In this document: positions 8,715 through 16,882 of the stretch, piece by piece | Numbering within the stretch: the stretch's first letter is position 1 | How the letters are laid out: the number at the start of each line of letters is the position of its first letter | Assembly (NCBI GenBank): GCA_037721215.1 | Contig: JBBJNV010000014.1 | Span: 1 to 64,000 of the forward strand | DNA length: 64,000 nt | Direction of reading: 5' to 3' | Origin: Gemmatimonadaceae bacterium | GTDB taxonomy: Bacteria; Gemmatimonadota; Gemmatimonadetes; Gemmatimonadales; Gemmatimonadaceae | Program-made: the position numbers and the translations under genes | Notes under the pieces: generated by a model | Database searches by the model: none | Told to the model about the DNA's origin: nothing | Seen by the model: the letters and a program-made list of their open reading frames with translations, nothing else

Positions 8715-8976
8715 TACTTCCAATCTCCGTTTCGCGGTAAATACGCGCGGGGTCCAGCACGCTGAAGGGTGAATTGGCGTGGGCAACTGTCAAGACGGTC
8801 TCGTCATCAGCCTCGGTGAATTCGATGAAAGCGCCCATCAGCGAGCTTTCCTCGAACACCCAGAATCGGCAATTCGCGGCAGTGTAGTGCGCTTTGCAGG
8901 CTTTAAGCCGTTCGAAGTATTTTGACCGCTCCGATGCCGGGACAGTGCTGCGCTGGATAGTGAGTGAGCGTGGCAT
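8704..8976 (-). CDS. Small uncharacterised protein
   Basis: A 90-residue protein starting MPRSLTIQRS with a GGAG six bases before the ATG. It starts one base after the E2 acyltransferase stop, so it is probably on the same transcript. The N-terminal half is basic and helical, and FWVFEESSLMGAFIEF looks like a beta hairpin. That resembles small alpha/beta-barrel (ferredoxin-like) proteins, but I cannot assign a family. Confidence 0.6.
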   Translation of the reverse strand: MPRSLTIQRSTVPASERSKYFERLKACKAHYTAANCRFWVFEESSLMGAFIEFTEADDETVLTVAHANSPFSVLDPARIYRETEIGSNAG

Positions 8977-8977
8977 G

Positions 8978-10333
8978 CTAAACTCCGCTTTCGGGAAATT
9001 CCTCTATTGTCGCCTTGACGAACGCAAGGAACTGATCGGCAATTGCGCCGTCGACGATACGATGATCGAAAGAAATTGAAAAATACGCACAGGTGCGAAT
9101 GGCGATGGTGTCTTCACCATCGGCGCCTGTGATGACCTTTGGCCGCTTCTCGATTGTGCCGACGCCCATAATCGCGACCTGCGGCTGGTTGATTATCGGC
9201 GTGCCCATCAGCGATCCGAAGACGCCCGGATTTGTGATAGTGAATGTTCCGTCCTGCACCTCTTCCGGCGACAGTTTTTTGGCGCGCGCTCGACCTGCGA
9301 GGTCGTTCAGCGCTCGCGTGATTCCGCCGAGCGAAAGATTTTCGGCGTTCCTGATGACGGGAACGATGAGGCCCCAGTCCAGCGCGACTGCGACACCGAT
9401 ATTGACGGGCTTGCGATAGATAACATTTTTCCCCGCGACCGACGAATTCATTATCGGAAAGGCCTGAATTGCTTTCACGACACTGGAAATGATGAACGGC
9501 ATGAAGGTGAGCTTTTGACCGTTGGCAGCCTCGAATTCGGCGCGTTTGCGTGCGCGGATGCGGGCGACACGGGTGAAGTCGACCTCCATGAACGATGTCA
9601 CGTGCGCGGAAGTGCGGCGCGAGGCCACCATATGGTCGCTGATGAGACCGCGCATTTTTGACATGGCTTCGACGCGGTCGCCGGGCCACGGCTGCGGCAC
9701 AGGACCGTGGGTGTCGGCGCCGCCAGGAGCGTGCATCGATGTTGCCGGTGCGACTTGAGCGGCGCCGGACTCGATGAATCCGAGGATGTCCTTGCGGGTC
9801 ACCCGCCCGGAGACGCCCGTCCCCTGGAGCGCGGCGACATCGAGGCCGTGCTCGGCGGCAATTCTTCGCACGAGTGGTGACGAGCGAGTGCGAATTCGTT
9901 CTTCGAAGGAGTTTCCGTTGCCTGATGGGGCTGTTGGGGCTGCTGGCGGAACGGACGGGCGTGCGTCCGCGGACGGGCCGGCGGTAAACTCCCCCTTGGG
10001 GGGGGCGAGCGTCGGAGTTGAGGCGGCACTTGCTACGCTGGCGGATTTCGCAGTCTCACCTGCCACGCCGGCAGCCACTATTGTAGCCCCCTTCTCCGTC
10101 TCGACACGCCCAACCACCGTCTGAACGGCAACCGTCTCGCCTTCCTTCACCAGAATCTCGGCAAGCGTTCCCGCCGAAGCCGCCGGTATCTCCGCGTCCA
10201 CTTTATCCGTGGAGATCTCGAAGATCGGCTCGTCGCGCTTGATCTCGTCACCGACCTTCTTTAGCCACTTCGAAAGAGTCCCCTCAGCAATAGACTCTCC
10301 CATCTGCGGCATGATTATGTCTACAAGCGCCAA
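8978..10333 (-). CDS. 2-oxo-acid dehydrogenase E2 (dihydrolipoamide acyltransferase)
   Basis: The 451-residue E2 core has three parts. The lipoyl domain (about 1-78) carries the modified lysine in ISTDKVDAEIP. A Pro/Ala linker leads to a peripheral-subunit binding domain (about 145-190, SSPLVRRIAAEHGLDVAAL). The catalytic domain ends in FDHRIVDGA, containing the active His and Asp. It moves acyl groups from E1 to CoA. With the E1alpha and E1beta genes just upstream, it forms most of a pyruvate or branched-chain complex; sequence alone does not decide between them. E3 is not in the window. Confidence 0.92.
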   Translation of the reverse strand: MALVDIIMPQMGESIAEGTLSKWLKKVGDEIKRDEPIFEISTDKVDAEIPAASAGTLAEILVKEGETVAVQTVVGRVETEKGATIVAAGVAGETAKSASVASAASTPTLAPPKGEFTAGPSADARPSVPPAAPTAPSGNGNSFEERIRTRSSPLVRRIAAEHGLDVAALQGTGVSGRVTRKDILGFIESGAAQVAPATSMHAPGGADTHGPVPQPWPGDRVEAMSKMRGLISDHMVASRRTSAHVTSFMEVDFTRVARIRARKRAEFEAANGQKLTFMPFIISSVVKAIQAFPIMNSSVAGKNVIYRKPVNIGVAVALDWGLIVPVIRNAENLSLGGITRALNDLAGRARAKKLSPEEVQDGTFTITNPGVFGSLMGTPIINQPQVAIMGVGTIEKRPKVITGADGEDTIAIRTCAYFSISFDHRIVDGAIADQFLAFVKATIEEFPESGV

Positions 10334-10343
10334 CGCTGTTTCC

Positions 10344-10622
10344 TCACTCTGTTTTGGGCGACGCGGGGGACCCGCCGCGCCGCAGCCTGCTCAACACCAG
10401 GACCGGCAATGTCAGAACACCCAGCAACATACCGACACCCGCATACAGGTGCCAATCACATGCCGGAAGCTCGGGTCCGGGATTGCAGCCCCGAACACTG
10501 CCCGCAACCTTGGCAACGAACACACCGATCATCCCGCCGCTGAAAAACCCAGCCACCGCCGTGACGCATCCAACTCCGATGTTCCGGGCTGCATTTGACC
10601 GCGGCTCGCCTTCCTGCTGCAT
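10344..10622 (-). CDS. Small two-helix membrane protein nested in the oxo-acid dehydrogenase operon
   Basis: This 92-residue protein has two hydrophobic segments (about 17-40 and 57-78) separated by a loop with two cysteines (RGCNPG, PACDWH), and ends in a basic tail. The ATG overlaps the E1beta TGA by one base (TGATG) and the stop is 10 bases before the E2 gene, so it is embedded between E1beta and E2. No family recognised. Confidence 0.6.
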   Translation of the reverse strand: MQQEGEPRSNAARNIGVGCVTAVAGFFSGGMIGVFVAKVAGSVRGCNPGPELPACDWHLYAGVGMLLGVLTLPVLVLSRLRRGGSPASPKTE

Positions 10623-11599
10623 CAGTACGCCGCCAGCCGACGCACAGCCTTCACGATGTCGGCCGTCTGAGGCAGAACGTAGTCCTCGAGCGGAGGCGAA
10701 TACGGCAGAGGAACGTCAGCGGCTGTAACGCGCAGGATCGGCGCATCAAGCCATTCAAAAGCAAGCTCGTTGATGCGGGCAGTGATCTCTCCGGCCACGC
10801 CGCCCGTTCGCGTATCCTCGTGTACGATCAGAACGCGGTTTGTTTTCTTCACCGTCGCCACGATGGCGTCATCATCCATTGGCGCCAACGACCGAAGATC
10901 CAGCACCTCCACCGACAGGCCGTCTTCACGCTCGAGCTGCTCAGCAGCCTCGAGAGACTTCCATACGGTTGCTGCATAAGTCACGATCGATACGTCGGTC
11001 CCATCACGCGCCATTCTCGCCTTGCCTATTGGCACGACGTGATCTCCAGCGGGCATCTCTTCCTTGATCCGCCGGTAGAGATACTTGTGCTCGAAAAACA
11101 GGACGCAATCCTCGTCGCGAATCGCCGCCTTCATGAGGCCCTTGGCGTCACTCGCGGTCGCCGGATAGACCATCTTGAGGCCCGGCGTGTGCAGAAATGC
11201 GGCTTCAGGATTCTGCGAATGAAACGGCCCGCCGCGCACATATCCGCCGCTTGGTCCGCGAACGACCATCGGGCACGGCAACATTGCACGGTACCGTGCA
11301 GTCGCCACGTAATTCGTCAACATGTCATAGCCGCACGAAATGAAGTCGATGAACTGCATCTCGCAGACCGGGCGCATCCCCATATGCGCTGCACCGGCGG
11401 CCGCTCCGATAATCGCGATCTCTGATATCGGCGTGTCGATCACCCGCGCTTCTCCGAATTTCGCCTGGAGGCCCTCCGTCACCTTGAACGCTCCCCCGTA
11501 CGCGCCGATGTCTTCTCCGAGACAGAATACATTCGGATCGCGCTCCATCTCTTCGAACAGCGCCTCCCGAATCGCGTCGAGGTACGTAATCTCAGCCAT
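10622..11599 (-). CDS. 2-oxo-acid dehydrogenase E1 beta subunit
   Basis: The 325-residue beta subunit of a thiamine-diphosphate E1 enzyme. It has the family's LGEDIGAYGGAFKVT, the ThDP-side MRPVCEMQFIDF, RGPSGG and HSQNPEA segments, and VEVLDLRSLAPMD in the C-terminal half. It works as a heterotetramer with the alpha subunit encoded upstream. I chose the ATG at 11599 (MAEITYLDAI), which matches family N-termini and overlaps the alpha stop by eight bases; a reading from 11629 adds ten unconserved residues. Confidence 0.92.
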   Translation of the reverse strand: MAEITYLDAIREALFEEMERDPNVFCLGEDIGAYGGAFKVTEGLQAKFGEARVIDTPISEIAIIGAAAGAAHMGMRPVCEMQFIDFISCGYDMLTNYVATARYRAMLPCPMVVRGPSGGYVRGGPFHSQNPEAAFLHTPGLKMVYPATASDAKGLMKAAIRDEDCVLFFEHKYLYRRIKEEMPAGDHVVPIGKARMARDGTDVSIVTYAATVWKSLEAAEQLEREDGLSVEVLDLRSLAPMDDDAIVATVKKTNRVLIVHEDTRTGGVAGEITARINELAFEWLDAPILRVTAADVPLPYSPPLEDYVLPQTADIVKAVRRLAAY

Positions 11600-12713
11600 C
11601 GTGAGTACCCCAGCTCGACGGCCGCTCATTCACATCGACAGCAGCGCGAACCCCCTCGCGGTACCACAGCGGCTTCTCCTCGGGAGGATCTGCATAAATC
11701 CCGACAAGCGCATCAGTGGGCTCGGGCATCGGTGACGCATCGGCTTCATCGGTTGCCGCGTCGATCTCGGCGGATATCCGAGTGTCTATTTCCTGAAGTT
11801 CCGACACTGTCACCCCTTCGGCTCTCAGCACAGCGACGAACCGGTCGATCGGGTCATTCGATGATGCCCACCGGTCAATTTCGCCGGGGGGCACGTACGA
11901 TTGATTGTCGTGCTCTGCGTGCCCTTTCCGGCGGTATGTGACGAGCTCGACGAGGGTCACACCGCCGCCGCCGCGTGCGCGGTCAACAGCTCGTTTCGTT
12001 GCCTCGTAGGTGGCGATTACGTCGTTGCCGTCAGCGTATTCCGCGGCGACCCCATACCCTGCTGCCTTGTCGCGCAACTCCTTCGCCGCTGTCTGCTTCG
12101 ACAGCGGCGTGGAATAGGCATAGCCGTTGTTTTCCACGACGACTACCAGCGGGCATCGCTGCACCGCCGCGAAGTTGATGCCTTCGTGAAATGCACCGGT
12201 CGATGTTGCCCCATCGCCAACGTACACAAGTCCGACCCGGTCCTCGCCCCGCATCTTGAACGACAACGTGACGCCCGCCATGACTGGTACCATGTCGCCA
12301 AGCTGCGAGATCTGCCCCACGAAACCCCGGATGAGGTCGCCATAGTGGATGTTGAGCTCGCGCCCGCGAGTGGGAGAATCGCCCTTCGCCATGTACTGCC
12401 GTAAGATCTCGAGCGGCAGGGCACCCTGAACGAGCATCGAGCCGAGGTTTCGGATCAGCGGTGACAGGATATCGCCCCTGGTGCGGTCGAGGGCATACGC
12501 GCTGCCAACCGCATCAGCCTCCTGGCCGAGCGAGCGAAAAAGCCCACCGACGACTTTGGTCTGCCGGTAGAGATTTACCAGCCGCTCCTCGAGCGCCCTT
12601 GTGAGCCGCATGTAGTAATACAGCTCGAGTTTCTGAACGCGGCCGAGCGATACTGCCCCGCCGCCAGCACCGTTGCTGGCTTTCGTTACGGGTTGCGTGA
12701 GTTTCGTCTTCAT
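11592..12713 (-). CDS. 2-oxo-acid dehydrogenase E1 alpha subunit
   Basis: The 373-residue alpha subunit decarboxylates the 2-oxo acid on thiamine diphosphate. The ThDP motif GDGATSTGAFHEG and the following VVENNGYAYST are clear, as are RSLGQEAD and HAEHDNQSYVP from the phosphorylation-loop region of homologues. The presence of both separate alpha and beta subunits fits pyruvate (Gram-positive type) or branched-chain complexes. The first ~25 residues (Gly/Ala rich) are not conserved in the family. Confidence 0.92.
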   Translation of the reverse strand: MKTKLTQPVTKASNGAGGGAVSLGRVQKLELYYYMRLTRALEERLVNLYRQTKVVGGLFRSLGQEADAVGSAYALDRTRGDILSPLIRNLGSMLVQGALPLEILRQYMAKGDSPTRGRELNIHYGDLIRGFVGQISQLGDMVPVMAGVTLSFKMRGEDRVGLVYVGDGATSTGAFHEGINFAAVQRCPLVVVVENNGYAYSTPLSKQTAAKELRDKAAGYGVAAEYADGNDVIATYEATKRAVDRARGGGGVTLVELVTYRRKGHAEHDNQSYVPPGEIDRWASSNDPIDRFVAVLRAEGVTVSELQEIDTRISAEIDAATDEADASPMPEPTDALVGIYADPPEEKPLWYREGVRAAVDVNERPSSWGTHDG

Positions 12714-12724
12714 TGCACGCGGGA

Positions 12725-13018
12725 CTAGTACGCCGCTTCGAGCTTATGCGCGGGATCCGCGTTGCGGTGCAGCTCGACGAAAAAACGTTTCGCATTACGA
12801 TCGAGCCTGCTCTCTCCCATCTGGTCCGTATGCACTTCGACGAATGTGTAGTGACCTCCCTCCTTCTTCACCATGAGCTGTAACGACCCCAGCAGACCGC
12901 TGAATGTCCTGGTGCGCGAGGTGTGAGCCGAACGTTCGAGAGGCAAGGAGGGGAAAAAAGCATCGGCGACCTTGAGTACTTCGACCGGCGTGAGCTGGGT
13001 CCTGAAAAAATGCTTCAT
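12725..13018 (-). CDS. Small uncharacterised protein
   Basis: A 97-residue protein, 11 bases upstream of the E1alpha gene and four bases after the lipoprotein gene, so likely co-transcribed. It contains a conserved-looking core (LTPVEVLKVADAFFPSL, then LLGSLQLMVKKEGGHYTFVEV) and a polar C-terminus. I do not recognise a family; no signal peptide or membrane segment. Confidence 0.55.
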   Translation of the reverse strand: MKHFFRTQLTPVEVLKVADAFFPSLPLERSAHTSRTRTFSGLLGSLQLMVKKEGGHYTFVEVHTDQMGESRLDRNAKRFFVELHRNADPAHKLEAAY

Positions 13019-13022
13019 CGTC

Positions 13023-13454
13023 TCAGCCGGGTCCCGAAGCGTTTTCTACCGACTGTATCCAGTTAACGCGCTCCAGCGGCTGCGTCGAGCTTCGCCTGAA
13101 CTGAATCGCTATGGCCCAGTCGCCGGAGGTGGGAAAGAAGAGGCGTGCGCCGTAGGTGCCGATCTCCGACGCTTTTGCCAGTCCGTCATCGGTACCCGCC
13201 CCGTCCTGGCTGGTGGCGAAAATTCGTCCTTCGCCAGTCTCGATAGGTTCGCCGGTTTTCTTGTCCTGCACCACTATCCTGTAGGCGGCATCCTCGATTG
13301 CCCGGGGCGGCGTCGGGTTTACAGTGATGCGGAACGCATAATTGTCCGACCACTGGCGATTTTCCTGTACGCGCGGCTTGCCGCCGCCGCAGGCCGCAAT
13401 CGCCACCGTAGCCGTGACGAGTGCAGCGGTGCCGCGCAGGGATAGCCACCACAT
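13023..13454 (-). CDS. Predicted lipoprotein
   Basis: A 143-residue lipoprotein: the N-terminal hydrophobic stretch ends in the lipobox AIAAC, with GGGKP following the acylated Cys. The mature part is beta-rich (YAFRITVNPTPPRAIEDA, YRIVVQDKKTGEPI) and resembles FixH/YtkA-like immunoglobulin-fold domains, an inference only. The ATG at 13454 follows AAGG. An alternative GTG at 13466 would overlap the inositol synthase stop as GTGA and has GGAG upstream. Codons further upstream are only a shadow of the inositol synthase gene. Confidence 0.7.
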   Translation of the reverse strand: MWWLSLRGTAALVTATVAIAACGGGKPRVQENRQWSDNYAFRITVNPTPPRAIEDAAYRIVVQDKKTGEPIETGEGRIFATSQDGAGTDDGLAKASEIGTYGARLFFPTSGDWAIAIQFRRSSTQPLERVNWIQSVENASGPG

Positions 13455-13462
13455 TTGTGCCT

Positions 13463-14833
13463 TCACGCGTAGTACTCCAGCCCGAGGTGAGTGATCTGAT
13501 CCTCGCCCATCAGATAGCGCAGCGTGTTCTTCAACTTGGTCTGCTGAATGAAGAGATCGTGCTCCGGCTGCAGTCCAGGCGCGGCCATCGGACTCTTGTA
13601 ATAGAACGACAGCCATTCCTGGATGCCCTTCATTCCTGCGCGGTGCGCGAAATCGGAGAACAGTGCGAGATCGAGCGCAATCGGCGCGGCAAGGATGGAA
13701 TCGCGGCAGAGGAAGTTGACCTTGATCTGCATCGGATAGTTCATCCAGCCAACGATGTCGATATTGTCCCACCCTTCCTTGTTGTCACCACGCGGAGGGT
13801 AGTAGTTGATGCGCACGACGTGAGAAAAATCCTTGTACAGATCGGGATAGACGTCCGGCTGTAGAATGTTGTGCAAAACCGAAAGTTTTGACTCTTCCTT
13901 GGTTTTGAACGATGCAGGATCGTCCAGGACCTCACCGTCGCGGTTGCCAAGAATATTCGTGCTGTACCAGCCGGCAAGTCCGAGCATCCGGGCTTTGAGT
14001 CCCGGCGCAATAACAGTCTTGAGCCATGTCTGGCCCGTCTTGAAGTCCTTGCCGGAGATTGGAACACCGCGATCGATTGCCAGCTGCATCAGCGCCTGCG
14101 TATCGACACAAAGGTTGGGGGCTCCATTGCAGAATGGCACTCCCTCCATGATCGCGGCGTAGGCATACAGCATCGACGGTGCGATCGCGTCATCGTTGCG
14201 CTCCATCGCCTTCTCGAACTGTTCTATCGTCGCATGCGGCGGGCCCGGGCGAATGAACACTTCGGTAGACGCGCACCATACGATGACGACGCGATCGAGC
14301 TTGTTCCGGGTCTTGAAGTCACGGATGTCCTGGCGCAGCTGTTCCGCGAGATCCCGTTTCGTTTTTCCTGTTTTGACGTTTGTACCGTTTATCCGCGTGA
14401 CGTATTTGTTCTCGAACACGGCTGGCATCGGCTTGATCGCCTTGAGGAAATCCGCGACCTGCTCGAGATGTTTGTCTTCGAGCACCCCTGCCTTCTTCGC
14501 GGCAGTATATGCATCGTCAGGAATGGGATCCCATGCGCCGAATACGATGTCGTTCAGATCGGCGAGCGGTACAAAATCCTTGATGAGCGGCGAGCGGTTG
14601 TCGGTGCGTTTGCCGAGTCTGATCGTCGCCATCTGTGTCAGCGAGCCGATGGGTTTCGAGTAGCCTCGGCGGACGCTTTCGACCCCGGCCATGAATGTCG
14701 TCGCCACCGCGCCCAGTCCGGGCGTCAGAATTCCGAGCTTGCCAGTCGCCGGCGCGGGGGTGGCTGGTGTACGTGATTCAGCAGATGGCGGCAAGTTGTG
14801 ATTCTCCGTAGGATTGGCACGCCGGTGCGCCAT
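13463..14833 (-). CDS. myo-Inositol-1-phosphate synthase
   Basis: This 456-residue enzyme converts glucose 6-phosphate to inositol 1-phosphate using NAD. The Rossmann motif LGILTPGLGAVATTF is at the start of the domain; the NAD-binding CASTEVFI, the catalytic-domain GVPISGKDFKTGQTWLKT and SLSFYYKSP-like C-terminal stretches fit the family. The N-terminal ~30 residues are Pro/Ala rich and unconserved, so the exact start (ATG 14833; GTG 14851; a TTG after GGAG near 14794) is open. It probably supplies inositol for phosphoinositide lipids or compatible solutes. A 16-base palindrome lies upstream. Confidence 0.92.
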   Translation of the reverse strand: MAHRRANPTENHNLPPSAESRTPATPAPATGKLGILTPGLGAVATTFMAGVESVRRGYSKPIGSLTQMATIRLGKRTDNRSPLIKDFVPLADLNDIVFGAWDPIPDDAYTAAKKAGVLEDKHLEQVADFLKAIKPMPAVFENKYVTRINGTNVKTGKTKRDLAEQLRQDIRDFKTRNKLDRVVIVWCASTEVFIRPGPPHATIEQFEKAMERNDDAIAPSMLYAYAAIMEGVPFCNGAPNLCVDTQALMQLAIDRGVPISGKDFKTGQTWLKTVIAPGLKARMLGLAGWYSTNILGNRDGEVLDDPASFKTKEESKLSVLHNILQPDVYPDLYKDFSHVVRINYYPPRGDNKEGWDNIDIVGWMNYPMQIKVNFLCRDSILAAPIALDLALFSDFAHRAGMKGIQEWLSFYYKSPMAAPGLQPEHDLFIQQTKLKNTLRYLMGEDQITHLGLEYYA

Positions 14834-14946
14834 TGGCGGCGGCGGCGACACTGTGTCTGGATCCAGCGCAGGCCGGGACCGGCGGACTGGATGTGAGGCA
14901 GTAGACTGTCAACCCTGTAAACCGCGGGAAGGGACAGAAAAACGGG

Positions 14947-14962
14947 TCAAATCCGGATTTGA
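14947..14962. promoter_or_regulatory. 16-base perfect palindrome upstream of the inositol synthase gene
   Basis: TCAAATCCGGATTTGA is a perfect palindrome, in the 240-base gap between the inositol synthase start and the stop of the next lipoprotein gene. Position and symmetry suggest a repressor or activator site; no regulator gene is adjacent. The rest of the gap (14834-15075) shows no coding potential. Confidence 0.3.
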
Positions 14963-15075
14963 TCAGATTGCTAAAGTTATCCGGCGCAGAGCTTCATTGC
15001 CAGAATGCTGACAGTCCGGCGGCTGGCATCAAACTACGAATTGAAGGCTGAACGCCGCTGCGAAACGGGTTCAGG

Positions 15076-15414
15076 CTATGGTACTCTCCAGTCATAGCTC
15101 GATGACAACGAAACATTATCGCGTGTGTATGTTCTCGTGCCGTCGACCGTTCGTGCTTTCAGCGTCACAAGTGAGCCCGCCGTGAGCCCCCTCACAGGTA
15201 CCAGTTCTACACTGCCAGCGGACACCTGCTTGAGAAACACGTCGGTGCCGCCCGACGTAACGTACAGGTTCACCGCCTGTGTGAGGTTATTGGTGAGCCT
15301 GACGGTGACATCTGCAACAGGCTCCGGGCCAGTGGTGACTTCCACCTGCCGGCCGGCACAGGCCAGTGTGGTTGCTGCCAGCACAAACGCGAGCGACGCG
15401 ATTCTGAGTCTCAT
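15076..15414 (-). CDS. Predicted lipoprotein
   Basis: A 112-residue protein with a short basic N-terminus, hydrophobic core and lipobox TLAC, then a beta-sandwich-like domain (VRLTNNLTQAVNLYVTSGG). GGAGG sits five bases before the ATG. The mature domain resembles small Ig-like periplasmic lipoproteins; no function is assigned. It appears to be a single-gene unit between the NamZ gene and the inositol synthase gene. Confidence 0.75.
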   Translation of the reverse strand: MRLRIASLAFVLAATTLACAGRQVEVTTGPEPVADVTVRLTNNLTQAVNLYVTSGGTDVFLKQVSAGSVELVPVRGLTAGSLVTLKARTVDGTRTYTRDNVSLSSSYDWRVP

Positions 15415-15492
15415 GCGATCCTCCGGGAAAATTGGTGCGACTCAATTGTACTGATGTGACTTTGCAAAAGCTGTGCGACTGCGGGCACTCCG

Positions 15493-16788
15493 CTACCTGT
15501 AGAGCAGGTATTGGCGTGTTCGCTCGCGGAACTGGAATGCATCGCGATATTCACGATCGATGACGGCATCCGGGTCTTCGCCGCGCATGAGAGCCTCCCG
15601 CACCCGAGGCGAGCCGAAGCGATGATCGAACGCTAGCTCGTCGAGCTTCAAGCCCTCTCGCGACGTCTTGGCAATCGCCCACAACAGCGACGCTCCAACA
15701 CGGGCCGACTGCAGCGATGTCCGGTTAGTGACCACAATTCTGATTCCGGGAATACGCTGGCCCGCATACTTGCCATCGGTAGGGCTGAGAGGAGTGAACT
15801 CCTCTTCTACAAACCGCACACCCCGGATCTCCCGATCACGGAGCAACGCAACTGCCGCGCGCGCTTTGAGCCATGGTGCTCCAACAATCTGGAACGCTGT
15901 CGGCGTGCCCCTTCCGACCGACAGATTCGAACCCTCGAATGCGACGATGCCGGGATACAGCATTGCGCTCTGCAGCGACGGCATGTTCGGAGACGGGCGA
16001 ACCCAGGGCAGGCCGGTCCGGTCGAACCAAAGCTCACGGCGCCAGTTCGCCATTGGCACGACCTTCAGGTTCGCCTTGATACCGAGAACTTCGTTGAAGA
16101 AAAGCGCCATTTCACCCATTGTCATCCCATGCCTCAGCGGGGTCGGATAAAGCGCATAGGCCCGCCCCCGCACGGCCGGAGTCGGGTCATTCGGATTGGC
16201 GAGTCCGCTGTCGAGCACCGGGCCCTCAACGATGAAACCGGTCAGTGGATTAGGCCGATCCAGAACGACGATCATCTTGCCCGTTCGCGCAGCGGCGCGC
16301 ATCGAGTAAATCATCGCCCCGACATATGTCCATGTCCGGGTACCGATATCCTGCAGGTCGAATACGAGCGCGTCGAGCTGGCGCATGAGACTATCCGGCG
16401 GCGCCGTCGTCTGCCTGCCATACAGCGATATGATCGGGAGCCCGGACTTTGCGTCGATGCCGTTGGCAAGGTCTTCCCTGTCCTCAGTACCGCGTATGCC
16501 GTGCTCGGGGGCGAACAGCATGGTAAGGGTTACGTTCGCCTTCCGGGCCCTGGGGCTCCGAAGCAGATCGATATCGGATTCGCCCTTCTCGTTGACTCCC
16601 GTCTGGTTGGTAAGCAGTCCTATCTTCTTGCCGCGAATCAGCTCGATGCTGTCGCTGAGCAGGACACTGATGCCTGGCCGAACCTTCGCTCTGGCGAGCT
16701 CATCGGGAGGGTCCAGCCTCTTGCTGGTGACGGTGCACCCCGTTGCTAGAAGCAGAAATCCCAACCCTGAGAAAAAGCATCGCGCCAT
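15493..16788 (-). CDS. namZ: Exo-beta-N-acetylmuramidase NamZ (DUF1343) lipoprotein
   Basis: This protein of about 431 residues carries the DUF1343 hallmarks GKKIGLLTNQTGV, LFAPEHGIRGTE, PIISLYG, VFDLQDIGTRTWTYV, VLDRPNPL and LSVGRGT. In characterised members it removes MurNAc from the non-reducing end of muroglycans. From the ATG at 16788 the N-terminus is a lipoprotein signal with lipobox LATGC, so it is membrane-anchored in the periplasm. It is divergent from a sodium:solute symporter and close to a BadF-family kinase, which together suggest MurNAc salvage. Confidence 0.9.
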   Translation of the reverse strand: MARCFFSGLGFLLLATGCTVTSKRLDPPDELARAKVRPGISVLLSDSIELIRGKKIGLLTNQTGVNEKGESDIDLLRSPRARKANVTLTMLFAPEHGIRGTEDREDLANGIDAKSGLPIISLYGRQTTAPPDSLMRQLDALVFDLQDIGTRTWTYVGAMIYSMRAAARTGKMIVVLDRPNPLTGFIVEGPVLDSGLANPNDPTPAVRGRAYALYPTPLRHGMTMGEMALFFNEVLGIKANLKVVPMANWRRELWFDRTGLPWVRPSPNMPSLQSAMLYPGIVAFEGSNLSVGRGTPTAFQIVGAPWLKARAAVALLRDREIRGVRFVEEEFTPLSPTDGKYAGQRIPGIRIVVTNRTSLQSARVGASLLWAIAKTSREGLKLDELAFDHRFGSPRVREALMRGEDPDAVIDREYRDAFQFRERTRQYLLYR

Positions 16789-16882
16789 TGCTGTCACCGT
16801 CGTAAGTTGACCTTCGTCTTGTCTCATACCTAATCATACATATGCGCGTTCCCCTTTGCTCGCGCGCGCCTTCCATCCAGCC

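Noticed and set aside
13455-13772. Upstream extension of the lipoprotein gene to 13772
   Set aside because: These codons lie inside the inositol synthase gene in another frame and would displace the signal peptide from the N-terminus.
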